Shown here: one piece after another, positions 24,276-39,050 of the stretch
Layout of the letters: each line of letters opens with the position of its first letter
Position numbering within the stretch: the stretch's first letter is position 1
NCBI GenBank assembly: GCA_963573385.1
Contig: CAUYLG010044406.1
Coordinates: 1 to 64,000 of the forward strand
Source of the DNA: Cacajao melanocephalus
Lineage: Eukaryota > Chordata > Mammalia > Primates > Pitheciidae
Direction of reading: 5' to 3'
Length of the DNA: 64,000 nt
The notes under the pieces: model-generated
What the model saw: only the letters and a program-made list of their open reading frames with translations
What the model was told of the DNA's origin: nothing
Database searches by the model: none
Translations under genes and position numbers: made by a program

Positions 24276-25228
24276 CTGGGAGACATGGGCTTAGGAAATA
24301 CTGGATAATGGTGGGTAGCAACACCAGTCAGCCTATGACCTGGGAGAAAGTTTCTCAAACCCTCAAAACAGAATGTTTCAAAGTCTGTCATCTTTGGACC
24401 TGACCATGACAGCAAGTAATACCAGCAGTGAGGCAAGCAGCTAGGTCAATAATCAAGATATGCATGGTGGGGACTGTTCACACAGAGCTTGGCAAACCTG
24501 GGAGTGGGTAATTCTGCCTCATGAGTGCAGTTATGAAGGGCATGCATTGCCATGGCTTTCTTCTGTCCTTATCTTCTTTCATTCTTCCTTTTGCTGCCAT
24601 TTTTCTTCTTTCTTCTCTCCTTGCCTACCCCACCCCCCGCCGCCATGTACCCAAATTGCTCCTTTACAGTCCCCCGTGTGCACATGGTCAGTCACAATCC
24701 AGTGACTTCAGTGATTCTAGTAGCTAAATCATACCAAGAGTTCCATGATAGGATTCATGACACAATGGCCTGATGTGCAAAAACAACCTCTTCAGTCCCA
24801 AAATCAGGCTAGGGGCAGGGAGAGGGCAGAACATAATGTTCTTTTAATCAGCAATAATTTTTGAGAATCCACTATAAAAGAGTGTCTTCATCAATTGCAG
24901 AAAACTATCAGCAAGCGGCAAGAGGCCACAGCAGGCACTTGGCTGACATTTGCTCCTAGAATTCTTCTCTGCAGCTCAGGGAGAGCCCTGTTGTGGTGGA
25001 GAGGGGAGGAGGGGGGTGAGGAGGGAGGAGAGGAAGTCAGCATTCAGTGAGGAGCCACCATGCCCATGCCAATGACTGAGGGCTTTGTATGACCCAGTGT
25101 CAATCTGAGGGAGGCAGGAACAAAACAGCACAATGCATCCCTTCCATCCCAGAAAACACCTATGCAGTTGACAAAACCATTTTGGTATTTCTGGTGTTTA
25201 AAGAATTTCAGTTGTAAAATTTCAATTT
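24276..25228. other. Unassigned
   Basis: Contains a G-rich purine tract at about 24990-25035 and a pyrimidine-rich stretch at about 24580-24640. No repeat family or exon can be supported. Confidence 0.4.
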
Positions 25229-26530
25229 TGGGGGGAAAGGATTCCCTGTTTAATAAATGATGTTGGAAAAACTGGCTAGCCATGTGCAGAAAGCAGTAAC
25301 TGGACCCCTTCCCAACACCTTACACTAAAATTAACTACAGATGGATTAAAGACTTAAACATAAGACATAACACCACAAAAACCCTAGAAGAAAATCTAGG
25401 CAAAACCATTCAGGATAGGACATAGACACAGGCAAGGACTTCATGACCAAAACACCAAAAGCATTGGCAACAAAAGCCAAAATAGACAAATGGGATCTAA
25501 TCAAACTCCACAGCTTCTGCACAGCAAAAGAAACAGTCATTAGAGTGAATCGGCAACCAACAGAATAGAAAAAAATTTTTGCAATCAGCCCATCTGACAA
25601 AGGGCTAATATCCAGAATCTACAAAGAATTAAAACAGATTTACAAGAAAAAAACAAACAAGCCCATTCAAAAGTGGGCAAAGGATATGAACAGATACTTT
25701 ACAAAAGAAGACATACATGAGGCCAACAAACATGAAAAAATGCTCATCATTACTGGTCATTAGAGAAATGCAAATCAAAACTACAATGAGATACCATCTC
25801 ATGCCAGTTAGAATGGCGATCATTAAAAAATCGAGAGACAACAGATGCTGGAGAGGATGTGTAGAAATAGGAACACTTTTACACTGTTGGTGGGAGTGTA
25901 AATTAGTTCAACCATTGTGGAAGACAGTGTGGCGATTCCTCAAGGACCTAGAAATAGACATTCCATTTGACCCAGCAATCTCATTACTGGGTATATATCC
26001 AAAGGATTATAAATCATTCTACTATAAGGACACTTGTGCACAAATGTTCATTGCAGCACCATTTGCAATAGCAAAGACTTGGAACCAACCCAAATGCCTA
26101 TCGATAATAGACTGGACAGGGAAAATGTGGCACATATACACCATGGAATACTACACAGCCATAAAAAACGATGAGTTTGTGTCCTTTGAAGGGACATAGA
26201 TGAACCTGGAAACCATCATTCTCAGCAAACTGACACAAGAAGAGAAAATCAAACACTGCATGTTCTCACTCATAGGCAAGTGTTGAACAATGAGAACACA
26301 TGGACACAGGGAGGGGAGCATCACACACTGGAGTCTGTTGGGGGGAACGAGGGGAGGGACAGTTGTGGGTGGGGAGTTGGGGAGGGATAACATGGGGAGA
26401 AATGCCAGATATAGGTGATAGGGAGGAAGGCAGCAAACCACACTGCCATGTGTGTACCTATATGCAACAATCTTACATGTTCTTCACATGTACCCCAAAA
26501 CCTAAAATGCAATAAAATATATATTTAAAA
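25229..26530 (+). mobile_element. 5'-truncated primate L1, sense
   Basis: It starts inside the C-terminal part of ORF2 ('gtttaataaatgatgttgg') and continues to the 3' UTR and A-rich tail at about 26530. Frames such as 25717-26199 are ORF2 C-terminal sequence (for example '[16 protein letters not shown]') with stops and frameshifts. The 3' UTR carries a G-rich polypurine tract (26340-26400) and 'ccccaaaacctaaaatgcaa', a variant unlike the other L1 tails in this window, which have 'gcttaatacc'. It appears to be the same lineage as the L1 at 58.65 kb. Confidence 0.94.
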
Positions 26531-26679
26531 AAAATTTTCTGTTCTTTCACAAGAACTTTAAGAGTGGATCAAACATGTCACAATTTTTAGAAAGCTCAAT
26601 ATTGTCACTAGATTAAAAGTTTCAAAGATAAAAAGGATGCCTCTCAAAACCACTGCATCTGTGAGTATATATATATTTA

Positions 26680-26815
26680 GTTTTATTTATTTTTAATTAA
26701 AAAATAATTGTATATATTTATAGGGATCATTGTGATATCTGGTGCATATATACATTGTGAAATTATCAAATCAGACTAATTAACATATAACTGTTCAAAT
26801 TATGACAAATGGAAT
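26680..26815 (-). mobile_element. L1 3' end fragment, antisense
   Basis: 'aattgtatatatttataggg', 'gtgcatatatacattgtgaa' and 'gactaattaacatataactg' match the antisense 3' end of older L1 (L1M/L1PB type). Only the terminal ~130 bases are present. Confidence 0.68.
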
Positions 26816-29195
26816 TAGAAACCAATTTCAGTGACTAAAAAATCTGTAAAATAAAAATATTTTTTGTTCACCCATCTCGTCTTCTAATGTTGTTTATATC
26901 ACTAGAAAACACCAGAAGTTTTGAAAACTTTTGATCTACATTTGATCTAATTACAACCAATTCATTGCAACAATAAATTAATTATACCCAAACCAAAAAC
27001 TGTGTTTTTTTTCTTTTGCTGGTAAAGGGGAGGCAACTGAGTTCTTTTTCTTCTCTATTAAGTAAATTTTTAAAGTGATTTTTAAAAGCCTGTTAATGAA
27101 AAGTGACACATTTCAATGCTTGAAGTGCAGGCTGTGCAAAGCTTGAGGTGCTCACTACACCAACAGCGGACCCACACTACACAGAGGGAGTCGCCTTCCT
27201 TCTTCGCCTCATAAATGTTAAGAGTGGCGCACACAGCTTTTTCACTGTAGATGAACACTTGGTACACACAACGATGGAGACCTTTAACTTGTGTGTTTCC
27301 CTAAGCTTGGTGTGACTGAGTCTGTAGCCTCCTTGTGACAAGGGTAGAGATTTTTCATCGAATACATATATCCCCATAATTGTGGAACATACTCAGTGGT
27401 TGTCTCAATCAGCACATGGTTGGTTGTTAGTTTTTGTTTCTTCTTTTTTCTTTTTTGTTTTAATTTCAAGAAAAACTAATGAGTTTCCAGAAGCAGTGTG
27501 AGTGCTTTGGGGCTGAATGTGATTTAAAACCCGGCAGTAAAAGAAAAAGAAGACAGGGAAGGTAGCTGGTTAATTGACCTTTATTGTGCCTTCTGGTTCA
27601 TTTAGAAGTGGAAATTAAATTAACATGATAATTCAGTCCTACTGTGTTAAGGCTGCTATAAACCCATTAAATTTTATGGCCATTGATTTAGCATTTTTTT
27701 CTATTAACTGGGTTTAATTTTCAAAATTGTCATGCAGGTTCTGAAAAGCGGTTCATTCACTCTGGTTCCTCCAAGTTACTAATAACGTGTAGTCTTTTTT
27801 TTCTTTAATAACATTCACTTAACTATTCAAGCACAGAGGGCCCAACTGCCCTTAAAAGCCTGGATTAATTTTGAAACTAATCCCACTGAAAGTCTTTATA
27901 AGCAGCAAGGAAAGTTCAGGGATGGGAGAAGTCAGTGAAATTTCCTGGTACCATATCAGTTTCTTAAATATTGGGCCCCCAAAATTAACCCAGACAAAAG
28001 GAAATATTTTGAATTTTCTTTTTGGGATATCAAGAGAACCATGAAAAGAATTTGTGTTGTTGGTACTTCTATTTTTTAAACCATCCTAATAATATAAAAT
28101 CTTTTAAAATGCAACCATTCCTGGCATTTCAGATCCCCAGACATCTTTTTTAAAAATCAACTAATTTGAAATTACAACCAATCAAAGCTTTCTAATTTTG
28201 AACTACTAAAAGACACCGATTTTTACTTGAAGCTAAATGTTATCTTCTAGATTCTTTCTTTAGCAGACATAGGTCAGCCCTTTGTACCTTCTAATGTGGC
28301 AATGAGCAGCCTTTTAGTTTACTAACTGGAGATACTGAAGTTTTATTGTGAAACCTATTGACAGTGGAGGTCTCAGAGAATTTCCAAAAGATTCTGTTAT
28401 TTAACTTTGTAGTATTGCTGAAAAGTAGAGACTATGGCGATTTTACCTTTTTGACTGTTTACCAGTAAAGAAGGAGAAGTTAATTGGTCCACAGACTCAC
28501 AACTAGAACCCTAAGCTTGTCAGCAGTCCTGCACTTTCAACCCCAGCATATAAATCAGACAAGTAATGAGAGCCCAATATTTTAGAATTAAATAGTAAGC
28601 ATTTTTTCATTATTTTGTAACAGAGTATTCAATCAAAATATATCATATTTTTAAAATGCTACATCATGGCAGATGTGTTCATATTGTAGCCTAAGTGACT
28701 GTTTTCATGATACAGCATGCTTATGTTGGTTTTGTTTAACAATTGGCAATCATAATTAAAGACCTTCAAAACATCTGAAGATACTGCTATTGGAAAATGG
28801 CATGTAAATAAATACCTCACTTTCTTCTGGGCAATGTAAACCAGGTTCTTCATTATCCAAGTACCACTGTGGTAGACTAGGTTTCCACTCCAAGTCAATG
28901 TTTTCACAGAGTTACGTGTACTTCCTAGCTTAATAAACAGCCAGATATGCTACCTAACAGGAAAGACTGGTTTATAAGACGAGATCAATGCAAAAAGGGT
29001 AGACTATTTCCTTCAAGGCATGAGTGAAAAATTGGATTATTAAAAAGTATTGGGTGAAGAGAAATTAGAAGTTCTTGCTGATAAAGATTGTGGTGAAACT
29101 ACCTTTGCATAAATTATAACTGAGAAAATGATGGCAGTGAAAGAGATCTAACCTAACCGCATCCGTCTTGCTTCTAACCTCCAGGCTATTTTTGT
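26816..29195. other. Repeat-poor, AT-rich block
   Basis: About 2.4 kb without any repeat I recognise, the longest such stretch in a repeat-dense window. It is rich in homeobox-like ATTA cores, for example 'gctggttaattgacctttat' at 27566 and 'gaaattaaattaacatgata' at 27611. There is no supportable exon: frames near 27082-27469 are short, overlapping and domainless. This is compatible with a conserved non-coding element, but conservation cannot be judged from one sequence. Confidence 0.4.
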
Positions 29196-29199
29196 TCAT

Positions 29200-29828
29200 T
29201 CCTTGTAGGCTGAACTAACTTTGGGAGAAACTTAGTTTATAGTTTAACTTTGAAACAAAAATGATAACAGCACTTTCCTGAAACAAGCCCTCTTCTCGCC
29301 TGGGAACCAGACTGCCTTTGTAGGACTAGCAAATTAGCCATGAGATTAGAAATTACGATTTAGGAGTCATTCAGCTAGAGGCCACAAGATTCTAAACCTC
29401 CCCAATTGCTCCTAGGGATAACATCGCTACTATAAAACCTAAGATCTGTTTTTGAGATATTTTTTTAGAACCTACACTCAATGGATCAGCTGGTGCCACC
29501 TAGATCAATACACTGGTTCGTCTGACCTTACGGCCCCCACCCAGGAACTGACTCAGCACAAGAGGACAGCTTCAACTTCCTGTGATTTTTGTCTTTGACT
29601 CAACCAATCAACACTCCCCACAACCTGGCCCCCTACCCACCAGATTATCTTTAAAATCCACAATCCCCGAATTTTCACAGAGACTGATTTGAGTCATAAT
29701 AAAACTCAATCAAGTCTCCCATACAGCCAGCTCTGCTTGAATTAAACTCTTTCTCAATCGTGATTCCTCTGTCTTGATAAACCAGTTCTATCTGGGCAGC
29801 AGGCAAGGAGACCCCATTGGGCAGTTAC
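29200..29828 (+). mobile_element. Solo ERV LTR, sense, ERV1-like
   Basis: The 3' half is clear: 'aaccaatcaacactcccc', then a polyadenylation region 'cataataaaactcaatcaag' with AATAAA at 29698-29703, then 'ctctgcttgaattaaactct' and the end '...cattgggcagttaca' closing in CA. The 5' border is less certain. A TATA-like 'ctataaaacc' lies at 29430. The family is recalled as ERV1-type; its name is not established. Confidence 0.72.
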
Positions 29829-29899
29829 AGTGGGAGGAACCATATCTGGAGTATCTTATGTAGTTCCTAGTATTTAGTAAAGTATCTTGCTAAAGTAGA

Positions 29900-30110
29900 A
29901 GGTATTCAATATATAAAAATAATGATCACCAACAATCATACAACACTGACTATCTAGCACTGCTCTAAGGCACACATCTATATTAACTCATATAACCCTC
30001 ACATAAGGTACAATCACCCTCTCCACCTTACAAATGAAGAAACAGAGGAGTTAAGTAACTTGTGCAGGGATTTGAACCCATGCCACCCAGCTATGCCACC
30101 TGTGTTGAAT
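29900..30110 (-). repeat. MIR SINE, antisense
   Basis: 'tagcactgctctaaggcaca', 'ttaactcatataaccctcac', 'accttacaaatgaagaaaca' and 'gaggagttaagtaacttgtg' are the MIR reverse complement, with a short deletion before 'tttgaacccatgcc'. Confidence 0.88.
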
Positions 30111-30589
30111 GACTACTATACTCTCATGTCGGTCAAGTTTAGTATTTTCAGCCCAGCATCATTCACTCCCATTCACTTGGCCAAGTAACTCAGATCATTT
30201 TTGACTTGTCCCCTTCTGGCACACCCCCACTACCCCACACCAGCCCATCTTGGATTCTAGAATCCTGATTCATTTTCATTCCCTGGTGATGGAATCTAAT
30301 GATGCCCCTTGAAGAGAATTTATAGAATTCTCAATTATGTTAATGCTTTAAAACTTGAAGCCTCTGATCTCTGCTGGTGAGGGACAGAGCAGAGGGAGGA
30401 TGAGAGAGTGAGTCTGAAGGGGAAAGAGAGCACTCCAGCATCTTCTGTTTCTTGTTTTTATAGGTTTGATTTATAAAATTTGCTAAAGCAGCTTTTGGTT
30501 TCCTTATCAAGCACTGTGCCTGCAATGGGGGTGCTGCCAAGATGGAACTGATTAATCCTTCCCCTCTTTCCCTGCTGTTCCTCCAGCTT
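30111..30589. other. Unassigned
   Basis: No repeat or gene recognised. Confidence 0.35.
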
Positions 30590-30775
30590 ACTTCTATCCT
30601 AACACTCTATTCTTTGCCTGTTGGTCTCCTTTAGATTCCAAAACTTGGAAGCTAGGGGTAGAGGGGTAGTGATCATGACTGTAACTGATGCAAAACTGTA
30701 TCCTCAAGGCCTCAAATCATACCTGATTTCATTAGTGCTCAACAAACAATTGATGACTAAGTTCATGAATGATTG
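30590..30775 (+). repeat. L2-like 3' end, sense
   Basis: 'attccaaaacttggaagcta', 'aaaactgtatcctcaaggcc' and 'tagtgctcaacaaacaattg' parallel the L2 3' end, diverged. Confidence 0.45.
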
Positions 30776-31189
30776 AAATAAACCACCTCCTCACCAAGAA
30801 GCACAAACAAGAAAATACAGTATGTTCCAGTCATATTTTTTCCAGTTACGTAATTAGAATATAAGAGTCTCAAAAAGGGTCCAGAAAGAAAGCGTCCTCT
30901 AGATGTATCCCACAGCAACTGAGTGTCGCCCACATAGTCTGCAATGAAAGAGCACAGTAGACAGTCCAAAAGCTAAGTCAAGCTGAACACATTTGTTCTT
31001 ACATCATAATCACTGAATCAAGGAGAAAATGCAATAAAATCATAGCTGAGAACTAGAACCAAATTTGGAAGACAGGAGACGACAAAATGTGCATCAAACT
31101 GGAGGACGAGGCAAAGGCATGAAAACTTAATACAAGGAAAGGTCAGTAACAAAGGACATTAAAAGGAAGTAGTGAAATGAGTTAGTATC

Positions 31190-32662
31190 CATACATATAT
31201 TTCCTAGCTCTGCCTGCTGAGAGGGCCTAAAGGTATTGATACCCCAGTATCAATGGGGCACAACCAGCACCCAGATCTTGGTTTCTACTATTCTCTAATA
31301 AAAGGAACCAGGGCTCTTGGAGGAAATTGATGATTCTAGGACCAGGACAGAGAATACACAAGATGAAAACAGACCATTTTGTAGAGCCAGAAAGTAAAGA
31401 GGGGCTCAAAAAACAAAAGTCTGAGAGCATGGCAAAGGGACAGAGGCGCCCAGTGAAGGAGCTCACAATTGCTAAAGCTTGGACAATGTCAGCAACAAAA
31501 TAAACAATGCAGTGCTGAATTATAGCCCAAAGTATAAAATAAATATCCGTGGGTCTATACTGACATAAACAAGTGATTGAATAGATAAATCAATAAATGG
31601 GGAAGAGATAAATTTCCCACATAGCAGAATTCCAAACAATTCTAAATAATTGATGTAGATCCTCCTCCCCTCAAGAAAGTAAAGCTTAGCTCCTCACCTC
31701 TTGTTTGAGTTGTGCTTAGTGACTTGCTTCAAAGAGGAAAATATGGGAAGAGAAAGAAAAAAGGTACTTGAAGGCAGGAAGACCTGGCTAACACTACCTT
31801 ATCCCGGGGTTCAAGGTCAACATCAACAGGGATAAGTCATGTTGATAGTATGTATACTTGGCATGTGGTGATGAGAAGACACCTTGCCTCTGAGGGCTTC
31901 TTCCCCCAAACTAATGACCCAGTCTCATCATGAGAAAAACATCAGACAAACCCAAATTGAGGAACATTTTACAAGATATTTGGCCAAAACTTCTAAAAAC
32001 TATCGAGGTCATCAAAACTAAGGAAAGCCCGAGAATCTGTCAGACGGGAGGGGACAAACAAGACATGGCAACGAAATTTAACAGGGTAACTTGCATGGGA
32101 TCCTAAAACAGATAAAGGATATTAGGGGAAAATTAGTGAACACTCAAGAAACTGCAGGGATTAGTTAATTAGTAATGCACCCATGTTGGTTCCTTCACTG
32201 TGACAAATGTACCGCAGTAATATAAGATGTTAACAACGAAAACTAGATGATATGGCATATGTGAAGTCTTTTTTTTTCTTTTTTTTTTTTTTTTTTTTTT
32301 GACACAAGGTCTCACTCTGTGGCCCAGGCTGGAGTGCAGCGGTACAAACACAGCTCACTGCATCCTTGACCTCCTGAGCTCAAGAAATTCTCCCGCCTCA
32401 GCTTCCCAAGTAGCTAGGACTACAAGCATGCACCACCACACCTGGATAATTTTTATTTTGTATTTTTTGTAGAGATGGGGTTTCACTGTTTCCCAGACTG
32501 GCCTTGAACTCCTGGGCTCAAGCAATCCTCCCACCTCAGCCTCCCAAAGTGCTGAGATATCAAGTGTGAGCCACCACACCGAGCCAAGAACTCTATACTA
32601 TCCATGCAACTTGTCTACACATCTAAAACTATTCCAAAATTTAAAAGATATTTTTTAAAAGC
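31190..32662 (+). mobile_element. Old L1 (L1M-type) 3' UTR, sense, split by an Alu
   Basis: It carries L1M 3' UTR blocks in order: 'acccagtctcatcatgagaa', 'catcagacaaacccaaattg', 'ggatcctaaaacagataaag', 'taatataagatgttaacaac', and after the Alu the terminal 'actctatactatccatgcaa' and 'aactattccaaaatttaaaa'. The upstream limit is fuzzy; 31190-31480 is less certain. The frame at 31227-31466 is not a gene. Confidence 0.75.
32268..32585 (-). mobile_element. Alu, antisense, in the L1M 3' end
   Basis: A long T-run (antisense A-tail, 32270-32300), then 'ggtctcactctgtggcccag' and the complete second arm ending 'gtgagccaccacaccgagcc'. It has J-like features such as 'ctcctgggctcaagcaatcc'. The L1M sequence resumes immediately after it. 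Confidence 0.95.
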
Positions 32663-32989
32663 AGTAAATAAAAAGAAGGAGTAAGGAGCAATCTACAGGC
32701 ATAGAATTATGCACTTCGGTTCAACATCTAAGTAACTGAAAATTGAGCATCCTCCCAACATTTGTTTATGTCAGTCCTGGTGCATCTCAGTGGGCCTAGA
32801 AAAGAGGCATGAAGCAGTCAAACTGGTCTGGACACATGGTAGGCTCTTAAAAATTTGATCATATTGTAAAATCAACAACATCGTATAGATACTGTTTATA
32901 TTTTTGACTTCCAATATCATTTTCTTTTGCAAACTGTCCCCAGGAACTATCCCTAAGGAAATTTTTAATTAAGGAACCCTGTTTTCCTT

Positions 32990-33420
32990 TAGTATTTGCA
33001 TGTGACCTGAAGTGATCAATCAGAACACCTTATCACCCTGGGAACAGTTACTAGTCCAAGGATGAGTGTTGTGTGGAGCCCAAGTAGAGCCAAGCATAGT
33101 CATTTTGGGTGGCTTCATGTAGATACCCAGTATCCTTCTGAAATTACCAGTTGTCCCACGCTATAAAAGCCTAGAGCTACCAGGACCATCCTTCACAGTA
33201 GAAAGAGTCCTTGCTGGATTAAAATCATCCCAGAGGAAAAAAGAAATTAGATGTGCAGAAAGACAGATTTCTGATGGCATCATCTGCAACCTGGATGCAA
33301 TATGTCCATAGCTCACACCCCTCCTTAGACTCTTAGTTATTTAAAGTGGTAAATTCCTGATTGTCCTAAAGTGAATTTGAGTTGTTTCTGTTACAAATTA
33401 AAAATCTTGACTAATAAAAG
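32990..33420 (+). mobile_element. MLT1-like MaLR LTR candidate, sense
   Basis: 'acgctataaaagcctagagc', 'accatccttcacagtagaaa', 'gacagatttctgatggcatc' and the end 'aatcttgactaataaaag' resemble an old MaLR LTR. The TATAAAA at about 33161 would be the LTR promoter rather than a host promoter. Confidence 0.5.
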
Positions 33421-33474
33421 CAGGTTGAGATCGAATATATGAATACTCAACTCATAAATTATTTGTTCATTAAT

Positions 33475-33790
33475 TTTAGTTATTTGTATATTGAAATATT
33501 CAACATTAATGAGTACCTGCTATTTGCCATGAAATGCAAAGATGTAAGAATATCTCCCTCAAGGAACTTATAATCTACAAGGAAGACAGACAAGCAGCTG
33601 AGCAAAAAACACAATACAATGTGATAAAGACATAGACAAACATGTTACTGAATGCAATGGACCTCACAAGATGGGCATTCATTGCAGACTAGCATGACAT
33701 CCTGACAAAGAGACTTCAGAACTGGGTTTAGAAGAATAGTTACCAAGCTCAGTCAGGGATTGGGGGAGAATGCCGAGATGGGACAAGGCT
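33475..33790 (-). repeat. L2 LINE, antisense
   Basis: 'gagtacctgctatttgccat', 'caaggaacttataatctaca', 'caatacaatgtgataaagac' and later 'acttcagaactgggtttaga' are in the order of the reverse-complement L2 3' end. Confidence 0.65.
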
Positions 33791-33975
33791 GATATCAAGC
33801 TGTAAGAGCTAAAGACACCCATTTGATACATAGGTGTGAGGAAGCCTGACTGCTTTGAAGAACTGCAAGTAATTCAGCACTACTGATCTCTAGAGGAGAA
33901 GGAAGGAATTGTCAGCAAGTCAATTATTTCCATCAGTGTGGATAAATGATACACATCTTTTAATGTTTGACGTTC

Positions 33976-33977
33976 AC

Positions 33978-34037
<60 letters not shown>
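33976..34037. repeat. Compound (TC)n(CA)n microsatellite
   Basis: About 24 bases of TC directly followed by about 38 bases of pure CA. The CA half is a long alternating purine-pyrimidine tract, and the TC half is a polypyrimidine tract. Confidence 0.97.
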
Positions 34038-34039
<2 letters not shown>

Positions 34040-35246
34040 ATCTGGAGCCTACTCAGCCACATATGCTTTTCCAGATCATGTCCTGATTGGGTTCCCAGCT
34101 CAGAATCAAGCTGATTGCCTTGATCAGCGAGGAATCAGGGCAGACATGGCAGACAAGGTTCCAGTTGTAGCAGATAAACTGTTAATGAATAACTTAGAGC
34201 TGATACTCATTCTTGCACAGTTGATCAGTACACACTTCAAATTCTTAATTACAATTTTTGTAAAAATTTTCCTTTGATTCAGATAGGTATTCATCATTGT
34301 CTTTTCTCCCTTAGACAATGCACCCTAGCCTAGCAAAGGCTCACTTACTACTTGAGTGGACAGAGAACATATTACCATTGATTCATGGAATGAAATGAGA
34401 ATTTACTAACGAGAAGTGTGGTGTCTGAGGACTAATTTTATTTTTAAATGTAGATCTAGTTCAACCGGTTGAATCCAAAAAAATACCCGTTAAGCTTCTA
34501 CCCTGCAAGAGCCCCTGTTCTGGAGGCTCTGGAGTACAAGTTGAATTCCCCATGCAAAAACAAATTCTCTCAATCATGCCACGAAGGGTTCTTTATATAT
34601 CAAAGTTGGCAGGGAATAGAGGACTAAAATTGTTTCAAACTGTTGTTGGCAGTAAGCTTCTGTCTGTGTTAATTACACTCTATGTTTGATGCTCATCATT
34701 CAGTCAACAGTTAACGCGCGGTAGCCTTTCTGTGATTGACTAAATACCAAATTACTGTATGCAGCTTTTTTGGATTTCCAAGTTTATCAAATTTATATCA
34801 TTCCCAGATTTGATGATCTAATAGTTTGGGGGTTTTTCCAGCCCTAACTCCTCTGATAAATAACTAGTCAATGAAAATATTGGGTACACTCATGAGGATG
34901 GCCCTAAAAGTTTAGAATCCTAAAGAAATACAGATATATAAGAAAATTCTTTAAACTTTAAATTTGAAAGGATATATGCCTTATGACAAAACAAATTTGT
35001 ACCATATAGTAGTATAATCTACTTATACACGGTTACACTATTCATAGACATCCCCAAAAAAACTTCAACAAAATTTAGGTAAGTGTATGTACATATACAT
35101 GCTTGTGTGTATATGTATTTGGCATGAGGTAAGAAAGTTACTTAAAAATAATTCCAAGTAAAGACCATAATAAACAGAAATCAAATAAAAAACACATTTT
35201 GTGTTCTTAGTTTTACATTCAGTATGCAGTTCTCGAAATACATATT
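34038..35246. other. Unassigned
   Basis: No repeat identified over ~1.2 kb apart from the end of the microsatellite. It contains an isolated CpG-rich 'taacgcgcggtagcc' near 34712. No gene supported. Confidence 0.4.
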
Positions 35247-35261
35247 AAAATAGGTATTTTA

Positions 35262-37647
<2,386 letters not shown>

Positions 37648-37662
37648 AAAATAAGTATTTCA

Positions 37663-37919
37663 GACCAAACACTGCATGTTCTTACTTATAAGTTGGCGCT
37701 GAATAAGGAGAACACATGAACACAGGGAGGGGAACAATACACACTGGGGCCTGTCAGGGGGTCGGGGGCGTCAGGATAAAAAGCTAATGCATGTGAGGCT
37801 TAATACCTAGGTGGTGGGTTGATAGGTGCAGCAAACCATGATGGCACATGTTTACCTATGTAACAAACCTGCACATCTGGCACATGTATCCTGGAACTTA
37901 AAATTTAATTTAATTTTTA
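37663..37919 (+). mobile_element. Short L1 3' end, sense, directly after another L1
   Basis: A second, separate L1 3' fragment starts at 'accaaacactgcatgttctt' and has its own 3' UTR ('gcttaatacctaggtggtgg') and A-rich end. It is flanked by 'aaaataagtatttca' (37648-37662) and 'aaaatagatatttta' (37920-37934), near copies of the sequence before the first L1. Confidence 0.9.
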
Positions 37920-38054
37920 AAAATAGATATTTTAGCATGAGAGACAGTAGCACCCAATAGTCTATATTCAATGGTGTGCTCCAACCAAATCATATTGCCT
38001 TCCAATAGAGTCTAGTCTGCATATCTTTTCTCAGCTCCATGTCCAGTGACTCAA

Positions 38055-38145
38055 CTTGAGTGGCTTGAAATTGGCCATGGTAAGAGTATTTACACCACAA
38101 AAATTGGCAAATGCTATAAATCAGGGCTTTTTTCTTCCAGGAGGG
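38055..38145. repeat. Unresolved old repeat unit (second copy at 40760)
   Basis: The segment 'ggtaagagtatttacaccac' and its flanks recur at 40762-40840 at roughly 85% identity over ~75 bases. I half-recognise it as part of a common mammalian repeat but cannot name it. Confidence 0.55.
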
Positions 38146-38177
38146 CTCACTGGAAAACATTTACAAAACACCACGGC

Positions 38178-38315
38178 ATATATATGTGTGTGTGTGTATG
38201 TGTGTGTATATATATGTGTGTGTATATATATTTATACATGTATATAGATGTATACATATGTATATGTACATATATGTAGTATATATGTGCACAAACATAT
38301 ACACAAAACATATGT
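38178..38315. repeat. (TG)n/(TA)n mixed microsatellite
   Basis: An alternating TG and TA tract of about 140 bases, becoming irregular (ACATATGTATA-like) toward the right end. Confidence 0.92.
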
Positions 38316-38559
38316 AGGGATTGTTTTATATTTGTGTCCTTACATTGAACAGTGGGCAGCTTTTCTTTTTAGTATTTATATAGGTAGATAGTATATAGGT
38401 GATAGATAATGAAAAAGAGAGATATAATAAGTAACTAAAAAATTCTTACTATAGAGAAAAACAAGATTGAAATGAAAACATACAGTAGCTAGCAAGTGTA
38501 GAAAAATACTAATGGTTTTACTAAAAAGAAAGAAAATTTCTTAAGCACTGGAAAAACTT

Positions 38560-39050
38560 CTTAGAGCTGGAAAGGTAACAGTCCAATTACCTTTAGTCTA
38601 ATCCAGCTGTCTTTTTCACTGTGAAGGAGGCAGAGGCACAGAACATTTAAGTGACTTAGCTATAACTTAAAATTAGGAAAATAGCCAGGAACAGTGGTTC
38701 ATGCCTGTAATCCCAGCACTTTGGGAGGCCGAGGTGGGCGGATTGCTTGAGATCAAGAGTTCGATACCAGCTTGGGCAACATGGCACAATCATCTCTACC
38801 AAAAATACAAAAATTAGCCAGTTGTGGTGGTGCAGGCCTGTAGTCCCAGCTACTCCAGAGGCTGAGGTGGGAAGACGGGTTGAGCCCCAGAGGTGGCAGC
38901 TGCAGTGAGCAATAGAGCCTGGGCGATAGACCTCATTCAAAAATAAATAAGTAAATAAATAAATATGAATAAAATAAGACTAGGCAAATGAGAAGGTCAG
39001 AACTGGACTCATGTCTTCTCAGGTTTCTAACAGCCCCATCAGACCTGTTG
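38560..39050 (-). repeat. MIR-like SINE, antisense, split by an Alu
   Basis: Left part: 'ggaaaggtaacagtccaatt', 'ggcagaggcacagaacattt' and 'aagtgacttagctataactt'. After the Alu (38681-38969) the right part continues with 'gtcagaactggactcatgtc' and 'ttctcaggtttctaacagcc'. Together these follow the reverse-complement MIR order. Confidence 0.55.
38681..38969 (+). mobile_element. Alu, sense, J-like
   Basis: Dimeric Alu with a left arm ('tgcctgtaatcccagcactt'), diverged linker and shortened right arm end ('gagcctgggcgatagacctc'), then an (AAAT)n tail. Divergence and 'gattgcttgagatcaagagt' suggest an old Alu. Confidence 0.94.

Noticed and set aside
33155..33170. TATAAAA box considered as a host gene promoter
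   Set aside because: It lies inside an MLT1-like LTR, where a TATA-like block is part of the repeat, and no downstream gene is visible.
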